A stretch of 64,000 nucleotides of DNA from Methanobacterium sp. ERen5 (GCA_024167805.1 CP099988.1:2116001-2180000), one strand, 5' to 3'. Shown: positions 9,803-18,589, counted from the stretch's first letter. Program-made: numbers and translations. Notes: a model not told the origin generated them from the sequence alone.

Positions 9803-10330
9803 CTCCTTTAAATAAATAACTTCTATTTTTTAGGTTCAATCCAAACTTATAATGGAACAGTTTAGATATTTAAAAGTTACTAATATGGTACGCAAAATAC
9901 AGAATTATACGGGATAAAATGGAGTATTTTTGAATTTAAATGATTATATGGAGGTTAAGAAAAAATCATAATTTCAAACTTCTAACAACAGCATAGGCTA
10001 GTTTCAAAAAATCACCAGTAATGGGTGAATAAAAATTTAAGTAAAATATATGGCCATAATTGAAATAATACGTTGATATGACGTTTAATATGTTATTTAA
10101 ATTTGTATTTATAATTAGAATTAATTTTTAATGCTGTTTAATAAATTTTTATTGTAAATTATTTTTTAGGAAATCATTGAGAATATTGAAATTATTCCGA
10201 GGATATGATTAAATAGTAATAATTATAGGATAATTTTAAAATCAAATAGAATAGGTTATATTGTTGATTTAAACTGTTTAATAATTTTTAGAATAAGTTG
10301 AAAATAATTGGTGTTTTTATTGAGAATGCA
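9803..10330. other. AT-rich intergenic region with a small SD-loop hairpin
   Basis: No credible gene. A hairpin at 9940-9969 (ATGATT with AATCAT) has GGAGGTT in its loop. It is followed by further short inverted repeats: AAACT with AGTTT near 9977-10006 and CACC with GGTG near 10013-10027. The rest is very AT-rich and is likely promoter or untranslated sequence for the phosphatase operon. Confidence 0.4.
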
Positions 10331-10517
10331 TTCCCAGACTAAAAATAACATAAATTGGAGGTGATCCTTTTTTTAGTCTGGGAAACTACATTATCAGGGT
10401 TTTAAAAAAATATTTGGGGGGATTGTGGTGTGACTATTTCACTTCCACAACATACAATTTGGATTAATAACTTAAGTCGATTTTCCCAATTTACACCCCA
10501 TTCATGCACAAATTCAA
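10331..10517 (+). ncRNA. Putative structured RNA element, copy B (SD-in-loop hairpin plus conserved tail)
   Basis: A perfect 15-bp stem (10331-10345 with 10370-10384) encloses a 24-nt loop containing GGAGGTGATCC (10357-10367), an 11-base complement to the expected 16S rRNA 3' end. Downstream are AGGGTT, ATATTTGGGGGG and a second hairpin (TGTGG-GTGA with TCAC-CCACA, 10424-10449). The tail at 10479-10517 is almost identical to copy A. The stems in A and B differ in sequence but both pair perfectly, which is what selection on structure would leave. No open frame follows the SD sequence. It lies downstream of, and convergent with, the DUF5946 gene. Confidence 0.55.
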
Positions 10518-10535
10518 CTAAAATATAAATATAAA

Positions 10536-10970
10536 TTACTTCTCTCTCCAGAGTTCGCCTTGAACGAGTTCCTTAACAGCTTCATGACAGGATGAGTAGG
10601 CATACCAAATAGATAAACACCATTTTTCAATGGCCATATCTCGTTTCAAACCTTCAGGACATTCTATAACATTTTTTATACTAATATCTCCCCGGTTTAG
10701 AGGTAAAACAAACCTTGGCCATGTTTTCCTCTGTTTTCCAAGTTTAATATGTGCATTTTGAACCTCTTTTCCAGTGAAATTCTTTTCAACATGTAAATAT
10801 AATCCAATTAATGCAAATGCAACTCTAATATTAGTAGTTTCATCATCTGCTGTCTCTAAAGCAAATGCGTCAACTACGTACTGATGAATAAACTTTGGAT
10901 CAGCATGGGAAGAGATGTAACTCGAAAGTTCCTGGAACATCTCCGGCTTAGACTTGTTATTTTCAGACAT
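10536..10970 (-). CDS. DUF5946-family protein
   Basis: 144 aa, soluble. The pattern PKFIHQYVVDAFALE, followed by AFALIGLYLHVEKNFTGKEVQNAH and then WPRFVLPLNRGD, matches the DUF5946 family as I remember it. The C-terminus has IEKWCLSIWYAYSSCHEAV. Function in the family is unknown. Conserved His and Asp residues (HQYVVDA, HVEK) could bind a metal, but that is speculation. The gene is single, with a weak GGTGAATT ribosome site. Confidence 0.6.
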   Translation of the reverse strand: MSENNKSKPEMFQELSSYISSHADPKFIHQYVVDAFALETADDETTNIRVAFALIGLYLHVEKNFTGKEVQNAHIKLGKQRKTWPRFVLPLNRGDISIKNVIECPEGLKRDMAIEKWCLSIWYAYSSCHEAVKELVQGELWREK

Positions 10971-11134
10971 GTGTAATTCACCAACTACGTTTAATAAATA
11001 ATGAAGTGATTGTTTAAATTTTGATTACCAACCTTATAAATAGAATGAAATATTTATGGATTTATGTTAAAATCCATGTTAAAAAGGAATTCTTAGAAAA
11101 GAACGATTATATTTATTTGGGGAGGAGAATTTGA

Positions 11135-11686
11135 ATGAATCAAACCATTGAAACTATAAAAAATAGGCGTAGTGTAAGAAATTATCTTCCAGAACAGGTA
11201 AAGGACGAGGATATGGAAATAATTTTAGAAACTGCTGTATACGCTCCAACAGGTCATAATGATCAGCCATGGCATTTTACAGTGATTCAAAATCCTGAAC
11301 TTATAAATGAAATAAATATAGGTGCCAAGGAAGCCATGGGAAAAACAGGAGAGAAATGGCTCGAGAATCTTTCAAAAAATGAGAATTATCACATATTCCA
11401 CGGAGCACCCACTGTTGTCATTGTTTCAGGAAAGAAGAATGCAACCACGCCCCATGCAGACTGTTCAGCAGCAGTTGAGAACATGTTACTTGCAGCTGAA
11501 AGTATGAATATCGGTTCATGCTGGATTGGATTTGCAGCGTTCTACTTCAAAAATCCTGAAAGTTTTAAGAAATTTGATATACCCGAGGAAAATGATGTGT
11601 ACTTCGGTGTTACGTTTGGATATAAAGCAAAGGAAAATGGAGAAGCACCCAAGAGAAATAGGAACGTGGTAACTTTCTTCAAGTGA
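11135..11686 (+). CDS. Nitroreductase-family FMN oxidoreductase
   Basis: 183 aa, standard length for the small nitroreductases. N-terminal RRSVRNY binds FMN phosphate, GHNDQPWHF is the second flavin segment, and SCWIGFAAFYF and VTFGYKA are conserved C-terminal positions. The enzyme would use NAD(P)H or reduced F420 to reduce quinones, nitro compounds or flavins. GGGGAGGAGAA gives a strong ribosome site. It heads a three-gene same-strand group with a metallo-beta-lactamase protein and an alpha/beta hydrolase. Confidence 0.9.
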   Translation: MNQTIETIKNRRSVRNYLPEQVKDEDMEIILETAVYAPTGHNDQPWHFTVIQNPELINEINIGAKEAMGKTGEKWLENLSKNENYHIFHGAPTVVIVSGKKNATTPHADCSAAVENMLLAAESMNIGSCWIGFAAFYFKNPESFKKFDIPEENDVYFGVTFGYKAKENGEAPKRNRNVVTFFK

Positions 11687-11746
11687 ACCTAATGAGAGGC
11701 CATGATCCACAAGGGGTTTGTAAAAATAATATTGGGGGAAAAATTA

Positions 11747-12424
11747 ATGGGAAAATCCAAGTTTACCGAAGTTATAACGGGAATATACCAGTTTAAAGGT
11801 GTATCAAATTTTTATTTAGTACAAGATAATGAAAGTTTTGTAGTTGACACAGGACTACCTGGCAAAGCAGGGCAACTTGAAAACTGTCTGAGCTCCCTGG
11901 GAAAAAATCCCGAGGATATTGGGGTGATAGTTTTAACACACCACCACTTTGACCACACAGGAAGTTTGAATAAAATAGAACAGCTAACCAATGCAAGAAT
12001 TGCAGCTCACAAGGATGATTGGCCATATGTTTCTGGAGAAAAAAGTGATGAAGGCCCATTTATCATGAGACCCATCACAAAACTCATGAACTTAATATAT
12101 AATATTAAACCAGTTAAAACAGACATGATACTTGAAGATGGTGATAAAATAGGAGACTATACAGTTATACACACTCCAGGACACACACCAGGAAGTATTT
12201 GTCTTTACAACCCAATTAACAAAGTTCTGTTTGTGGGCGACAATATGAGTTATGGTAAGGGTATTTTAAATTCTCCATCAGGAAGGCTACTCCCAGATCC
12301 AGTAAACTACAAAAAATCCATGGAAAAACTAGGAAAACTTGATGTGGAAACCATACTAACTGGTCATGGCGAAGCTGTAACCAAAGATGCAAACAAGTTG
12401 ATTGAAGATTTCATAAACCATTGA
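11747..12424 (+). CDS. Metallo-beta-lactamase-fold hydrolase
   Basis: 225 aa from ATG 11747, chosen because GGGGGAA lies upstream. The metal-binding motif HHHFDHTG (the HxHxDH signature) is near residue 78. HTPGHTPGSICLY gives the next His ligand, VGDN the bridging Asp, and TGHGEA the final His. The family includes glyoxalase II-like thioesterases and lactonases; the substrate is unknown. It lies 60 bases after the nitroreductase gene, and its stop lies just before the start of the hydrolase gene. Confidence 0.88.
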   Translation: MGKSKFTEVITGIYQFKGVSNFYLVQDNESFVVDTGLPGKAGQLENCLSSLGKNPEDIGVIVLTHHHFDHTGSLNKIEQLTNARIAAHKDDWPYVSGEKSDEGPFIMRPITKLMNLIYNIKPVKTDMILEDGDKIGDYTVIHTPGHTPGSICLYNPINKVLFVGDNMSYGKGILNSPSGRLLPDPVNYKKSMEKLGKLDVETILTGHGEAVTKDANKLIEDFINH

Positions 12425-12432
12425 GGCGGAAT

Positions 12433-13287
12433 ATGGGATACGAAAAGGAATTTGTGAATTCCACTGACGGCACAGTAATAGGTTACAGGAAGATGGGAAA
12501 TGGTCCTGGACTGGTTCTTTTGCATGGTGGAACTAACTCATCCCAGCACTTCATGGAACTTGGAGATTGCCTTTCTAAGGACTTCACTGTTTACATTCCA
12601 GATAGAAGGGGAAGAGGTTTAAGTGGTGATTTCGGTGATCACTATGATATGGAAAGGGAAATGGAAGATCTAAATGCTGTACTCAGAAAAACAGGTGCAA
12701 AGAACATATTTGGACTCAGTTCCGGTGCTTTAATAGCATTGGAAGCTGCATTAAACCTTCCAATGACTAAAGCTGCAATTTACGAACCTCCACTTGACAT
12801 AGATAACAATGTTTTAAGTATCATGTCATTCATGAAACGATTTGACAGGGAGATTTCAGAGGGAAAAATAGCAGCTGGAACTGCAACCATTACCAAGGAT
12901 TTTGGAAGCCACTTTGGACTTCCAAAGACAATTACAAAATTGCCCCATTTTTTACTTGAACTATTGTTTAAGCTATATCTCAAAACAGAACAAGTCAAGG
13001 AGGATGAAGTCCCTTTTAAAGTATTAATACCAACTTTTCATTACGACTATGAATTAGTGAAGGAAGAAATTGGTCAGATAGAAAAGTTTAGAAATTTGAA
13101 GACCGAGGTTTTACTAATTGGTGGAACTGAAAGTCCAGCATTTTTAAAGAAAACCATGAAAAAACTTAAAAAAACCATTCCAAATGTTAAACAAGTTGAA
13201 CTTAAAGGTCTTTCCCATACAGGTCCACTTGTAACAGGTAATCCTGAGTCAGTGGCAGAAAAATTGAAGGATTTCTTCTCTTCATGA
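12433..13287 (+). CDS. Alpha/beta hydrolase
   Basis: 284 aa from ATG 12433, with GAGGCGGA just upstream overlapping the previous stop codon. The oxyanion segment is LLHGGTNSS, the nucleophile elbow is GLSSGA (Ser, about residue 100), the acid is probably in the segment after LLIGGTESP, and the catalytic His is in GLSHTG. It resembles carboxylesterase or lactonase-type hydrolases. Tight coupling with the beta-lactamase-fold and nitroreductase genes suggests a shared detoxification or small-molecule turnover role, which is inference. Confidence 0.85.
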   Translation: MGYEKEFVNSTDGTVIGYRKMGNGPGLVLLHGGTNSSQHFMELGDCLSKDFTVYIPDRRGRGLSGDFGDHYDMEREMEDLNAVLRKTGAKNIFGLSSGALIALEAALNLPMTKAAIYEPPLDIDNNVLSIMSFMKRFDREISEGKIAAGTATITKDFGSHFGLPKTITKLPHFLLELLFKLYLKTEQVKEDEVPFKVLIPTFHYDYELVKEEIGQIEKFRNLKTEVLLIGGTESPAFLKKTMKKLKKTIPNVKQVELKGLSHTGPLVTGNPESVAEKLKDFFSS

Positions 13288-13376
13288 TGTTTAATGTCCT
13301 TAAAAGTTCAATTGTGAGATGGTTTACATCCAAAGATAAATTATGAAGTTAAAAGAAGTTTTAATATGACTTTTTT

Positions 13377-13837
13377 CTATCTGTTAATTTCCTTCAACAT
13401 TTCACTTGAAAATTTTAGTACCTTCGCACTGTTTTTCAGGCGCTGTTCGTTGTGATGGTTGTAAACAGCCATTTCAATGGCACTTCTTAAACCCAGGTCC
13501 TCATAGGGTTTGATAATATAACCGTAGGGCGCTGTTTTTTTGGCTTTTTCCAAGGTGTCGTTGTCGTAGTAGGCTGTTAAATATATGACTGGAATATCAC
13601 TTTTTTCCATGATCTGATCTGCTGCCTGAATTCCGTTCATACTTCCCTTGAGCATTATGTCCATGAGTATGAGATCTGGAAATAGTTCTTCAGCCTTTTG
13701 AATAGCATCTTTACCCGTGCCCACAATTCCTAAAACAGAGTAACCTAATCTTTCAAGCCTTTTTTTAAATCTGCAGCTTCTATAAATTCGTCTTCAACAA
13801 TTAAAATATTTGCGTCTAAAATAAATATACCCCCCAA
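13377..13837 (-). CDS. Single-domain response regulator (one frameshift)
   Basis: The repaired length is about 153 aa. It has NILIVEDE (acidic pocket), DLILMDIML (phospho-acceptor Asp), PVIYLTAYYD (conserved Thr) and YIIKPYED (conserved Lys), so the receiver is complete and should be phosphorylatable. A short basic helical tail replaces an output domain, as in CheY-like or PAS-kinase-linked regulators. The frame breaks at T7 (13760-13766); one more base joins LIVEDEFIEAADLKK to RLERLGYSVLGIVGTGKDA. No ATG is at the N-terminus, and I use TTG 13837. A plausible partner is a kinase of the type at 427, but the two are not adjacent. Confidence 0.8.
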
Positions 13838-14030
13838 GGACCTATTTAGATGAAATTTTAATTTATATTATTAATTATATTCGAACACAATAGTTATAAT
13901 TTTTGATTTAATTCTAATTAATGGGTAAATTTTATTAATATTTCATTAATCTGAGCATATAATTCTTTCAGTTTTAAGGTTGAACCATAAAAACCAGTTC
14001 AATTACTTAAAGCCAAAAAAATGTAGGGTA

Positions 14031-14708
14031 TCACCCAAATAATTTGGAGAAAAAGTTTAAAATAATATTTAATATGGATTCTGATTTTTTGTTGGTATCT
14101 TCACTACTGTTACCTGTTACACTGGTTTTTACTGCTTGTAAACATACTGATGTTCCGTTATCCAAATTTTTTTCTATGATGGAATCATCGTTGGTTTGAA
14201 TCCAACTATCCCAACTTTTAGAATCTTCAATTTTCCCATTTTCCATTAAACTGTTTAGATCTCCATTAACAGAACTTGCAACAGGGGTGAATTTTTTAGC
14301 ATGATCTTCATACTTACTGTGCAGTGAAGAGGATTCTTTACTCACTCCATGAGGTGCTGAAAAAGTGTCTGATATGTAATGACAAGCTACACCATAATCA
14401 TAACTAGCATTTTCGTAGTTACCCTCATCATAGGCAGTTTTTCCAAGATTCAACCAGTAAACTGATTTGTTATAACTTTTAGGATAACTGTGATAGGTGA
14501 AATCATGAAAAATTTCATCGGGATCGTTGGAAGCATTTTCCATGATTCCAAGATTCAAATTCCTTTGAACATCGGAAGGCAGACCATAGTAAACAACATC
14601 CACAACTTGGGAATGGGTTTTCCAGCTCCAAGCATCTGAAGCCGGTATCATTATCAACAAAGAAACCAAAAAAACTACCATCAAATTTAAGATTTTATTA
14701 AAATTCAT
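14031..14708 (-). CDS. Secreted zinc-dependent phospholipase C/S1-P1-like protein
   Basis: 225 aa. The signal peptide (about 1-26) ends IPASDA, so the mature protein would start with Trp. In bacterial zinc phospholipase C an N-terminal Trp is itself a zinc ligand. Further ligands fit: WKTHSQ, DPDEIFHDF, and HYISDTFSAPH, which resembles the family signature HYxxDxxxPxH. Glu in KYEDHAKKF adds another. The C-terminal 25 residues are hydrophobic/basic and could anchor it. It is probably extracellular and cuts phosphoesters or lipids. The gene stands alone. Confidence 0.7.
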   Translation of the reverse strand: MNFNKILNLMVVFLVSLLIMIPASDAWSWKTHSQVVDVVYYGLPSDVQRNLNLGIMENASNDPDEIFHDFTYHSYPKSYNKSVYWLNLGKTAYDEGNYENASYDYGVACHYISDTFSAPHGVSKESSSLHSKYEDHAKKFTPVASSVNGDLNSLMENGKIEDSKSWDSWIQTNDDSIIEKNLDNGTSVCLQAVKTSVTGNSSEDTNKKSESILNIILNFFSKLFG

Positions 14709-15456
14709 AGACCATCACACATTTTACTTTATAATAAATTTCTAGTTACCAAATCCGTAGTTATGAATATATTTCTGATTTATCTTTCTAAAACTCTTTC
14801 ACCTAGATAATTATATATTCACATTCTAATTTGCTTTTTTTCATCCGTAGAATTAGTATATGATGAGTCCAACTGAAAGCTAGGATTAAATACCCTCACT
14901 TTTACGGGTCCTGCAAAAAATGAGATGACATTCAGTTAAAATAGATATCTTAGCTTTAATTAAGAATCCCATTCCTAAACACATCAAACTAAATGATCCT
15001 AACACTCTGTTGATTTATCACCATTTTTCACTATTTTCTAAGAATTCATGCACTGATTTTTTCTAAATAGATTAAACTTCATCAACCATTATTCATAATA
15101 ATTTATTAAAATAGTTTATTCATTTAGTATTTTCAATACAAAAATTGGTATTTAAACCATAATGAATCACAAAACAAGATATCTGAATATTAATTTACAA
15201 TTAAACAGTTATGTGGGCATACTTATGGCCATGAGCTTTTAATTTTAGCCGTTACCTTTGGATACATGCTCCTAAATATAATATTTTATTAAGGACTACT
15301 GTATTCGTGTTTGGAATATCCAATTGAAGTAGGTATAAATTTAAAATTTGATTCAACTTTTATTTAATTTCTAACAGTAAAGTATAAGAAGTATAGATAC
15401 TTTAAAGTGATATGTGAATCTTTGAATGATTCAGTTTCAATTGGGGAAACCAATAA
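14709..15456. other. Long AT-rich intergenic region with a possible structured RNA
   Basis: 748 bases with no credible gene longer than a few codons. The part at 14826-14937 has nested inverted repeats. The remainder is AT-rich (for example around 15100-15220). A promoter for the zinc-ribbon gene at 15457 is presumably near its end. Confidence 0.5.
14826..14937. ncRNA. Possible structured RNA
   Basis: AACTGAA (14871-14877) pairs with TTCAGTT (14931-14937). Inside it, AGG pairs with CCT and ACCC pairs with GGGT (14882-14912). A separate 6-bp hairpin CTAATT/AATTAG lies at 14826-14856. The stems are short and there is no second copy, so this is weak evidence. Confidence 0.25.
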
Positions 15457-15576
15457 ATGTGCGAAACCGAAATTGAGTTTAAGTGCGTGAACTGTGGAAA
15501 TTTGTACAACCCTAACATAGAACTCGAATGTCCAGAGTGCTATGATGAGGGTGAAATCATTAAAAATCCAAATTAA
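15457..15576 (+). CDS. Very small zinc-ribbon protein
   Basis: 39 aa. Two knuckles, FKCVNCGN (CxxC) and LECPECYD (CxxC), are spaced 14 residues apart, which is a complete four-cysteine zinc ribbon. GGGGAAA lies about 9 bases before the ATG. The rest is acidic. Such mini zinc ribbons are common in methanogens and have no assigned role; they may bind nucleic acid or protein. Too short for most gene finders. Confidence 0.65.
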   Translation: MCETEIEFKCVNCGNLYNPNIELECPECYDEGEIIKNPN

Positions 15577-15708
15577 ATCTTAAAACAGCATAAATTTAGC
15601 TAAAAATTATTTGATTGGCCTAGTTTGTTTTCTCGAATATTATTTTTTACAAATTTTCTAAGGATGTTTAAATTAAATTTCAACTGCTTTACAAATATTT
15701 TTGTTAAT

Positions 15709-16257
15709 TTAGTGAAGACATTTTATCATGTTGTTGGTGAACTTTTTGATGTTATCTTCGTATCCATTGTTGTTTATTCCATGGAAGATATCCAAATTTA
15801 AGGTGTATAAAAAAGTGTTTATGACAAGTACTATTGATGTTACTTCGCAACAAGTGTTATCTATATTTTCTGAAACAAATTCACTCAATACATCTCCGAA
15901 GTCACCCATATCTGAATCAACATGTACGTTGTCTTCAGTTATCATGATGTTGAAGAATTCGAAGTTTTCACGATAAAAAACTGCCATTTTTTTTATGTAC
16001 TCTTTCAAGAACTCTTCAGGATCCTCAATTTTCTCAAGGTCTTCCATGAGGCTGATGCATTTTTCTTGAAGCATTTCATGATTCACACTCATGGCTTCTT
16101 TGAACAATTTTTCTTTGGTCTCAAATTTTCTGAAGAGTGTTATCTCTGAAAAACCAGATTGACTTGCGATGCTACGTGTTGTGGAAGAGTTGTAACCCTC
16201 TTTTGCAAAAATTTTTAGTGCAGCATCCAGAATTTTTCCTTTGGTCTTATCCATCAT
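15709..16257 (-). CDS. TetR-family transcriptional regulator
   Basis: 182 aa. The N-terminal helix-turn-helix is typical of TetR (ILDAALKIFAKEGYNSSTTRSIASQSGFSEITLFRKFETKEKLF). The rest is a ligand-binding helical domain with many acidic residues and one CC pair (NTCCEVTS). It lies 27 bases downstream of a paralogous TetR gene on the same strand. The DNA-binding helices of the two are closely similar, so they may recognise related sites or form heterodimers. No obvious target gene adjoins them. Confidence 0.88.
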   Translation of the reverse strand: MMDKTKGKILDAALKIFAKEGYNSSTTRSIASQSGFSEITLFRKFETKEKLFKEAMSVNHEMLQEKCISLMEDLEKIEDPEEFLKEYIKKMAVFYRENFEFFNIMITEDNVHVDSDMGDFGDVLSEFVSENIDNTCCEVTSIVLVINTFLYTLNLDIFHGINNNGYEDNIKKFTNNMIKCLH

Positions 16258-16284
16258 TTTAACCAGCTAAATTGAACTAATCAA

Positions 16285-16842
16285 CTATTTGATCATGCAG
16301 TATATCATTTCTATGAAATTTTCAACCACGGATTCTGCTGACTTTCCAAACGATGCTTTTCGGTTGTGATAATTTTCCAGATTAACAATATATACGAATG
16401 AAATTATGGAAATTCCCAAAGTATCATAATCTATTTCAGGATTTTTAATATGTTTTTTTAGATAATTTCCTGAAGCATTGGTTTGTTCAGCCATCAGCTT
16501 TTCCATAGACTTATTTTCTTCGTTTAACGATATGTAAAACACTTCAAAGTTGTTCATCATCACTTGTTGTGTTTTTATTATGAAATTGGCAATGAAATCC
16601 TTAACATTTTCATATTCAGTGTCAATAAATACGTTTTTATTGAAATCTTCTAGCATTAATTTGACATTTTGATCTAAAACCATTTCATAGAGATTTTTTT
16701 TCGTATTAAACTTTCTAAATAAGGTCATCTCCGTAAAACCTGATTTTTCTGCAATAGCTTTGGTGGTTGAGGATTTAAATCCGTTCTTTGCGAATATTTC
16801 AAGAGCAGCATCCATAATTTTCTGTTCAGTATTGTTCGTCAT
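16285..16842 (-). CDS. TetR-family transcriptional regulator (tandem paralogue)
   Basis: 185 aa from ATG 16842, which follows GATGATCT; an ATG nine bases upstream is also in frame. The HTH is IMDAALEIFAKNGFKSSTTK plus AIAEKSGFTEMTLFRKFNTKKNLYE, nearly the same as in the next gene, whereas the C-terminal domain has diverged. This suggests duplication followed by a change of ligand. It probably leads a two-gene transcript. Confidence 0.88.
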   Translation of the reverse strand: MTNNTEQKIMDAALEIFAKNGFKSSTTKAIAEKSGFTEMTLFRKFNTKKNLYEMVLDQNVKLMLEDFNKNVFIDTEYENVKDFIANFIIKTQQVMMNNFEVFYISLNEENKSMEKLMAEQTNASGNYLKKHIKNPEIDYDTLGISIISFVYIVNLENYHNRKASFGKSAESVVENFIEMIYCMIK

Positions 16843-17183
16843 AAAGATCATCTATTTTATTACAAGTCAATTTAACTCATTTGAATTTATATTTTTTAAT
16901 AAACTAATCCATTAACAATTAATTAGAAGAGAATTATAACCTAACTGTGAACTTATAATAATAAATATATACTAACTTGTTTTAAAAGGTTGCTCACTAT
17001 ATCCCCAATATGTTTTCATGGAAATCATGGATCATTCAGTACTAATTGGATAACTGTTCTTTAGAAAATAAAAAAATGTAATAATCATGAGATAAATCAA
17101 AGGAATATTGCTCAAACATAATCCCATGAAGGTGTGGGCTAAGCTAGAGGGCAGTGGGAGATAGGAAAATTTTAGGTAAAAAA
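16843..17183. other. Divergent promoter region
   Basis: About 340 AT-rich bases between the TetR pair and the potassium-channel gene. It should hold the promoters for both. I see no strong inverted repeat that I could call an operator, and no further gene. Confidence 0.4.
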
Positions 17184-17972
17184 ATGGGATCATCAGGGGT
17201 GATTGAAGAACCTCTGGTTCAAAGGAGGGACTTGCTTAACAAACTCTCCAACGCAGTGGATGTCATCATTATTCTTTGGATGCTTGCAGACATCATCCTT
17301 TTAACTCTGACTTACTTCATAAATCTAAGTAGCATATACGCGTTTATAGTTGTCTTTGACACGGGCCTATGCGCAATATTAATTGTTGAATTTAGTTACA
17401 ATATTTACAAAAAGGAAAATAAATTAGCTTACCTACGTGAGGATTGGAAGGGTGTTATCGTTGATATACTGGCCATGTTCCCATATGAACTCATAACATT
17501 TGGTTCATACGGTTTTATAAGACTTTTAAGGTTAGTTAGGATATTTGCACTCTTTGGAAAGGGAAGAAAGAACATATTCAAATTTATCGAGAAAACCCAT
17601 CTAAATTACATCCTTTTCACACTGATAGTCATAGTTTCAGCGTCCACAATAGCTGTTTTGGTTTTGGAGAGTAGCCCAACAGATGAAATTAACACGCCTT
17701 TAGATGCTCTTTGGTATGTTGTATCTACAGTTACAACCGTAGGATACGGGGACATAGTTCCTATATCTCCTGGTGGGAAGGTCCTTGGCATCATCCTGAT
17801 GATAATTGGTGTTGGTTTTTTCAGTCTTTTAACAGCTACACTTTCATCCTACTTCATGAAAGATATGGAATCTGAAGAAAAAGAACTGAAAGACCAAGTT
17901 GAAAGTCTTGAAAATTCTATAAATGAAATGAAATCAGAAATTGCAGAGTTTAAAGAACTTTTAAAAAAATAA
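17184..17972 (+). CDS. Voltage-gated-type potassium channel subunit
   Basis: 262 aa from ATG 17184 (AGGT upstream); GTG 17154 would add ten residues. Six membrane segments are visible. An S4-like helix carries spaced arginines (GFIRLLRLVRIFALFGKGRK). The pore helix and filter follow (STVTTVGYGDIVP, the canonical TVGYGD), then the inner helix. The C-terminus is a predicted coiled coil (about 215-262, heptads in KDQVESLENSINEMKSEIAEF) that probably drives tetramer assembly. There is no RCK domain. Its role is presumably membrane potential or K+ balance. Confidence 0.92.
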   Translation: MGSSGVIEEPLVQRRDLLNKLSNAVDVIIILWMLADIILLTLTYFINLSSIYAFIVVFDTGLCAILIVEFSYNIYKKENKLAYLREDWKGVIVDILAMFPYELITFGSYGFIRLLRLVRIFALFGKGRKNIFKFIEKTHLNYILFTLIVIVSASTIAVLVLESSPTDEINTPLDALWYVVSTVTTVGYGDIVPISPGGKVLGIILMIIGVGFFSLLTATLSSYFMKDMESEEKELKDQVESLENSINEMKSEIAEFKELLKK

Positions 17973-17986
17973 GTGATGGATTTGGA

Positions 17987-18589
17987 TCAGTAGTATCCAT
18001 CATCCGAACCATCGTAGTTGTTATCTGATGAATAACCATCATCATAATTTTGGTCGTCGTAGTCACTTGAATCATCGTAGTTGTCGTTTGGATCATCGTA
18101 ATTGCCATTGTAGTTTGAGTCGTCGTAGTTGTCGTCGTAGTTGTCGTTTGAATTATCGTTGTAGTTTTGATTGGTGTACTGATCTGTGGTAGTTGTTGTT
18201 GTGTTAGATGGTAAGATCAGTTCCCTGTAAATAACTGCACCTGTTTTTGCATTTAATATTATACCGCCAACTGGCTGTCCATTGTAGTAGTAATTGCAAA
18301 TATAAATGGCTTGGCCATCATGATTCTTCATAAGAATAGGATCACTCACACTAACCCCTTTAGATGCCTTGGACTTAGCAATGGACTTTGCCTTGTCGAA
18401 ACTTATGTACTCAGAACTGTATGGTATGGCAGTACCATTTTGCATGGTCTGATTTATGGTTGTGATGTTTGCACTGTTGTTTGCAGCAGCCTTAGGTGTT
18501 GACATGTACATGTATCCAAATGCAAAACTCAATGTCCCTGCCAATAGAATTATAACAATTATCAGCAGAGTATTCCTTTTCATATTCAT
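17987..18589 (-). CDS. Membrane-anchored PepSY-like protein with an Asp/Asn/Tyr repeat tail
   Basis: 200 aa. One N-terminal membrane anchor (about 6-28) is followed by a PepSY-like unit (ISFDKAKSIAKSKASKG ... GGIILNAKTGAVIYRE). Residues about 140-200 are almost entirely D, N, Y, S and G in repeats such as NYDDNYDD and NYDGSDDGYY. The tail is strongly acidic and unstructured and could bind cations or cell-wall material. GGGGGATT precedes the ATG. It is convergent with the channel gene and lies 137 bases downstream of the peptidase gene on the same strand. Confidence 0.7.
   Translation of the reverse strand: MNMKRNTLLIIVIILLAGTLSFAFGYMYMSTPKAAANNSANITTINQTMQNGTAIPYSSEYISFDKAKSIAKSKASKGVSVSDPILMKNHDGQAIYICNYYYNGQPVGGIILNAKTGAVIYRELILPSNTTTTTTDQYTNQNYNDNSNDNYDDNYDDSNYNGNYDDPNDNYDDSSDYDDQNYDDGYSSDNNYDGSDDGYY

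Noticed and set aside
14861..14879. Hammerhead ribozyme or C/D box sRNA (TGATGAG ... CTGA, GAAA)
   Set aside because: Box-like sequences occur, but the helices required by a hammerhead are missing, and the C box to D' distance is only about six bases with no proper C'/D pair.
18000..18170. CRISPR-like repeats (GTCGTAGTT units)
   Set aside because: The repeats are codons of the D/N/Y tail, have no spacers and lie within a reading frame.
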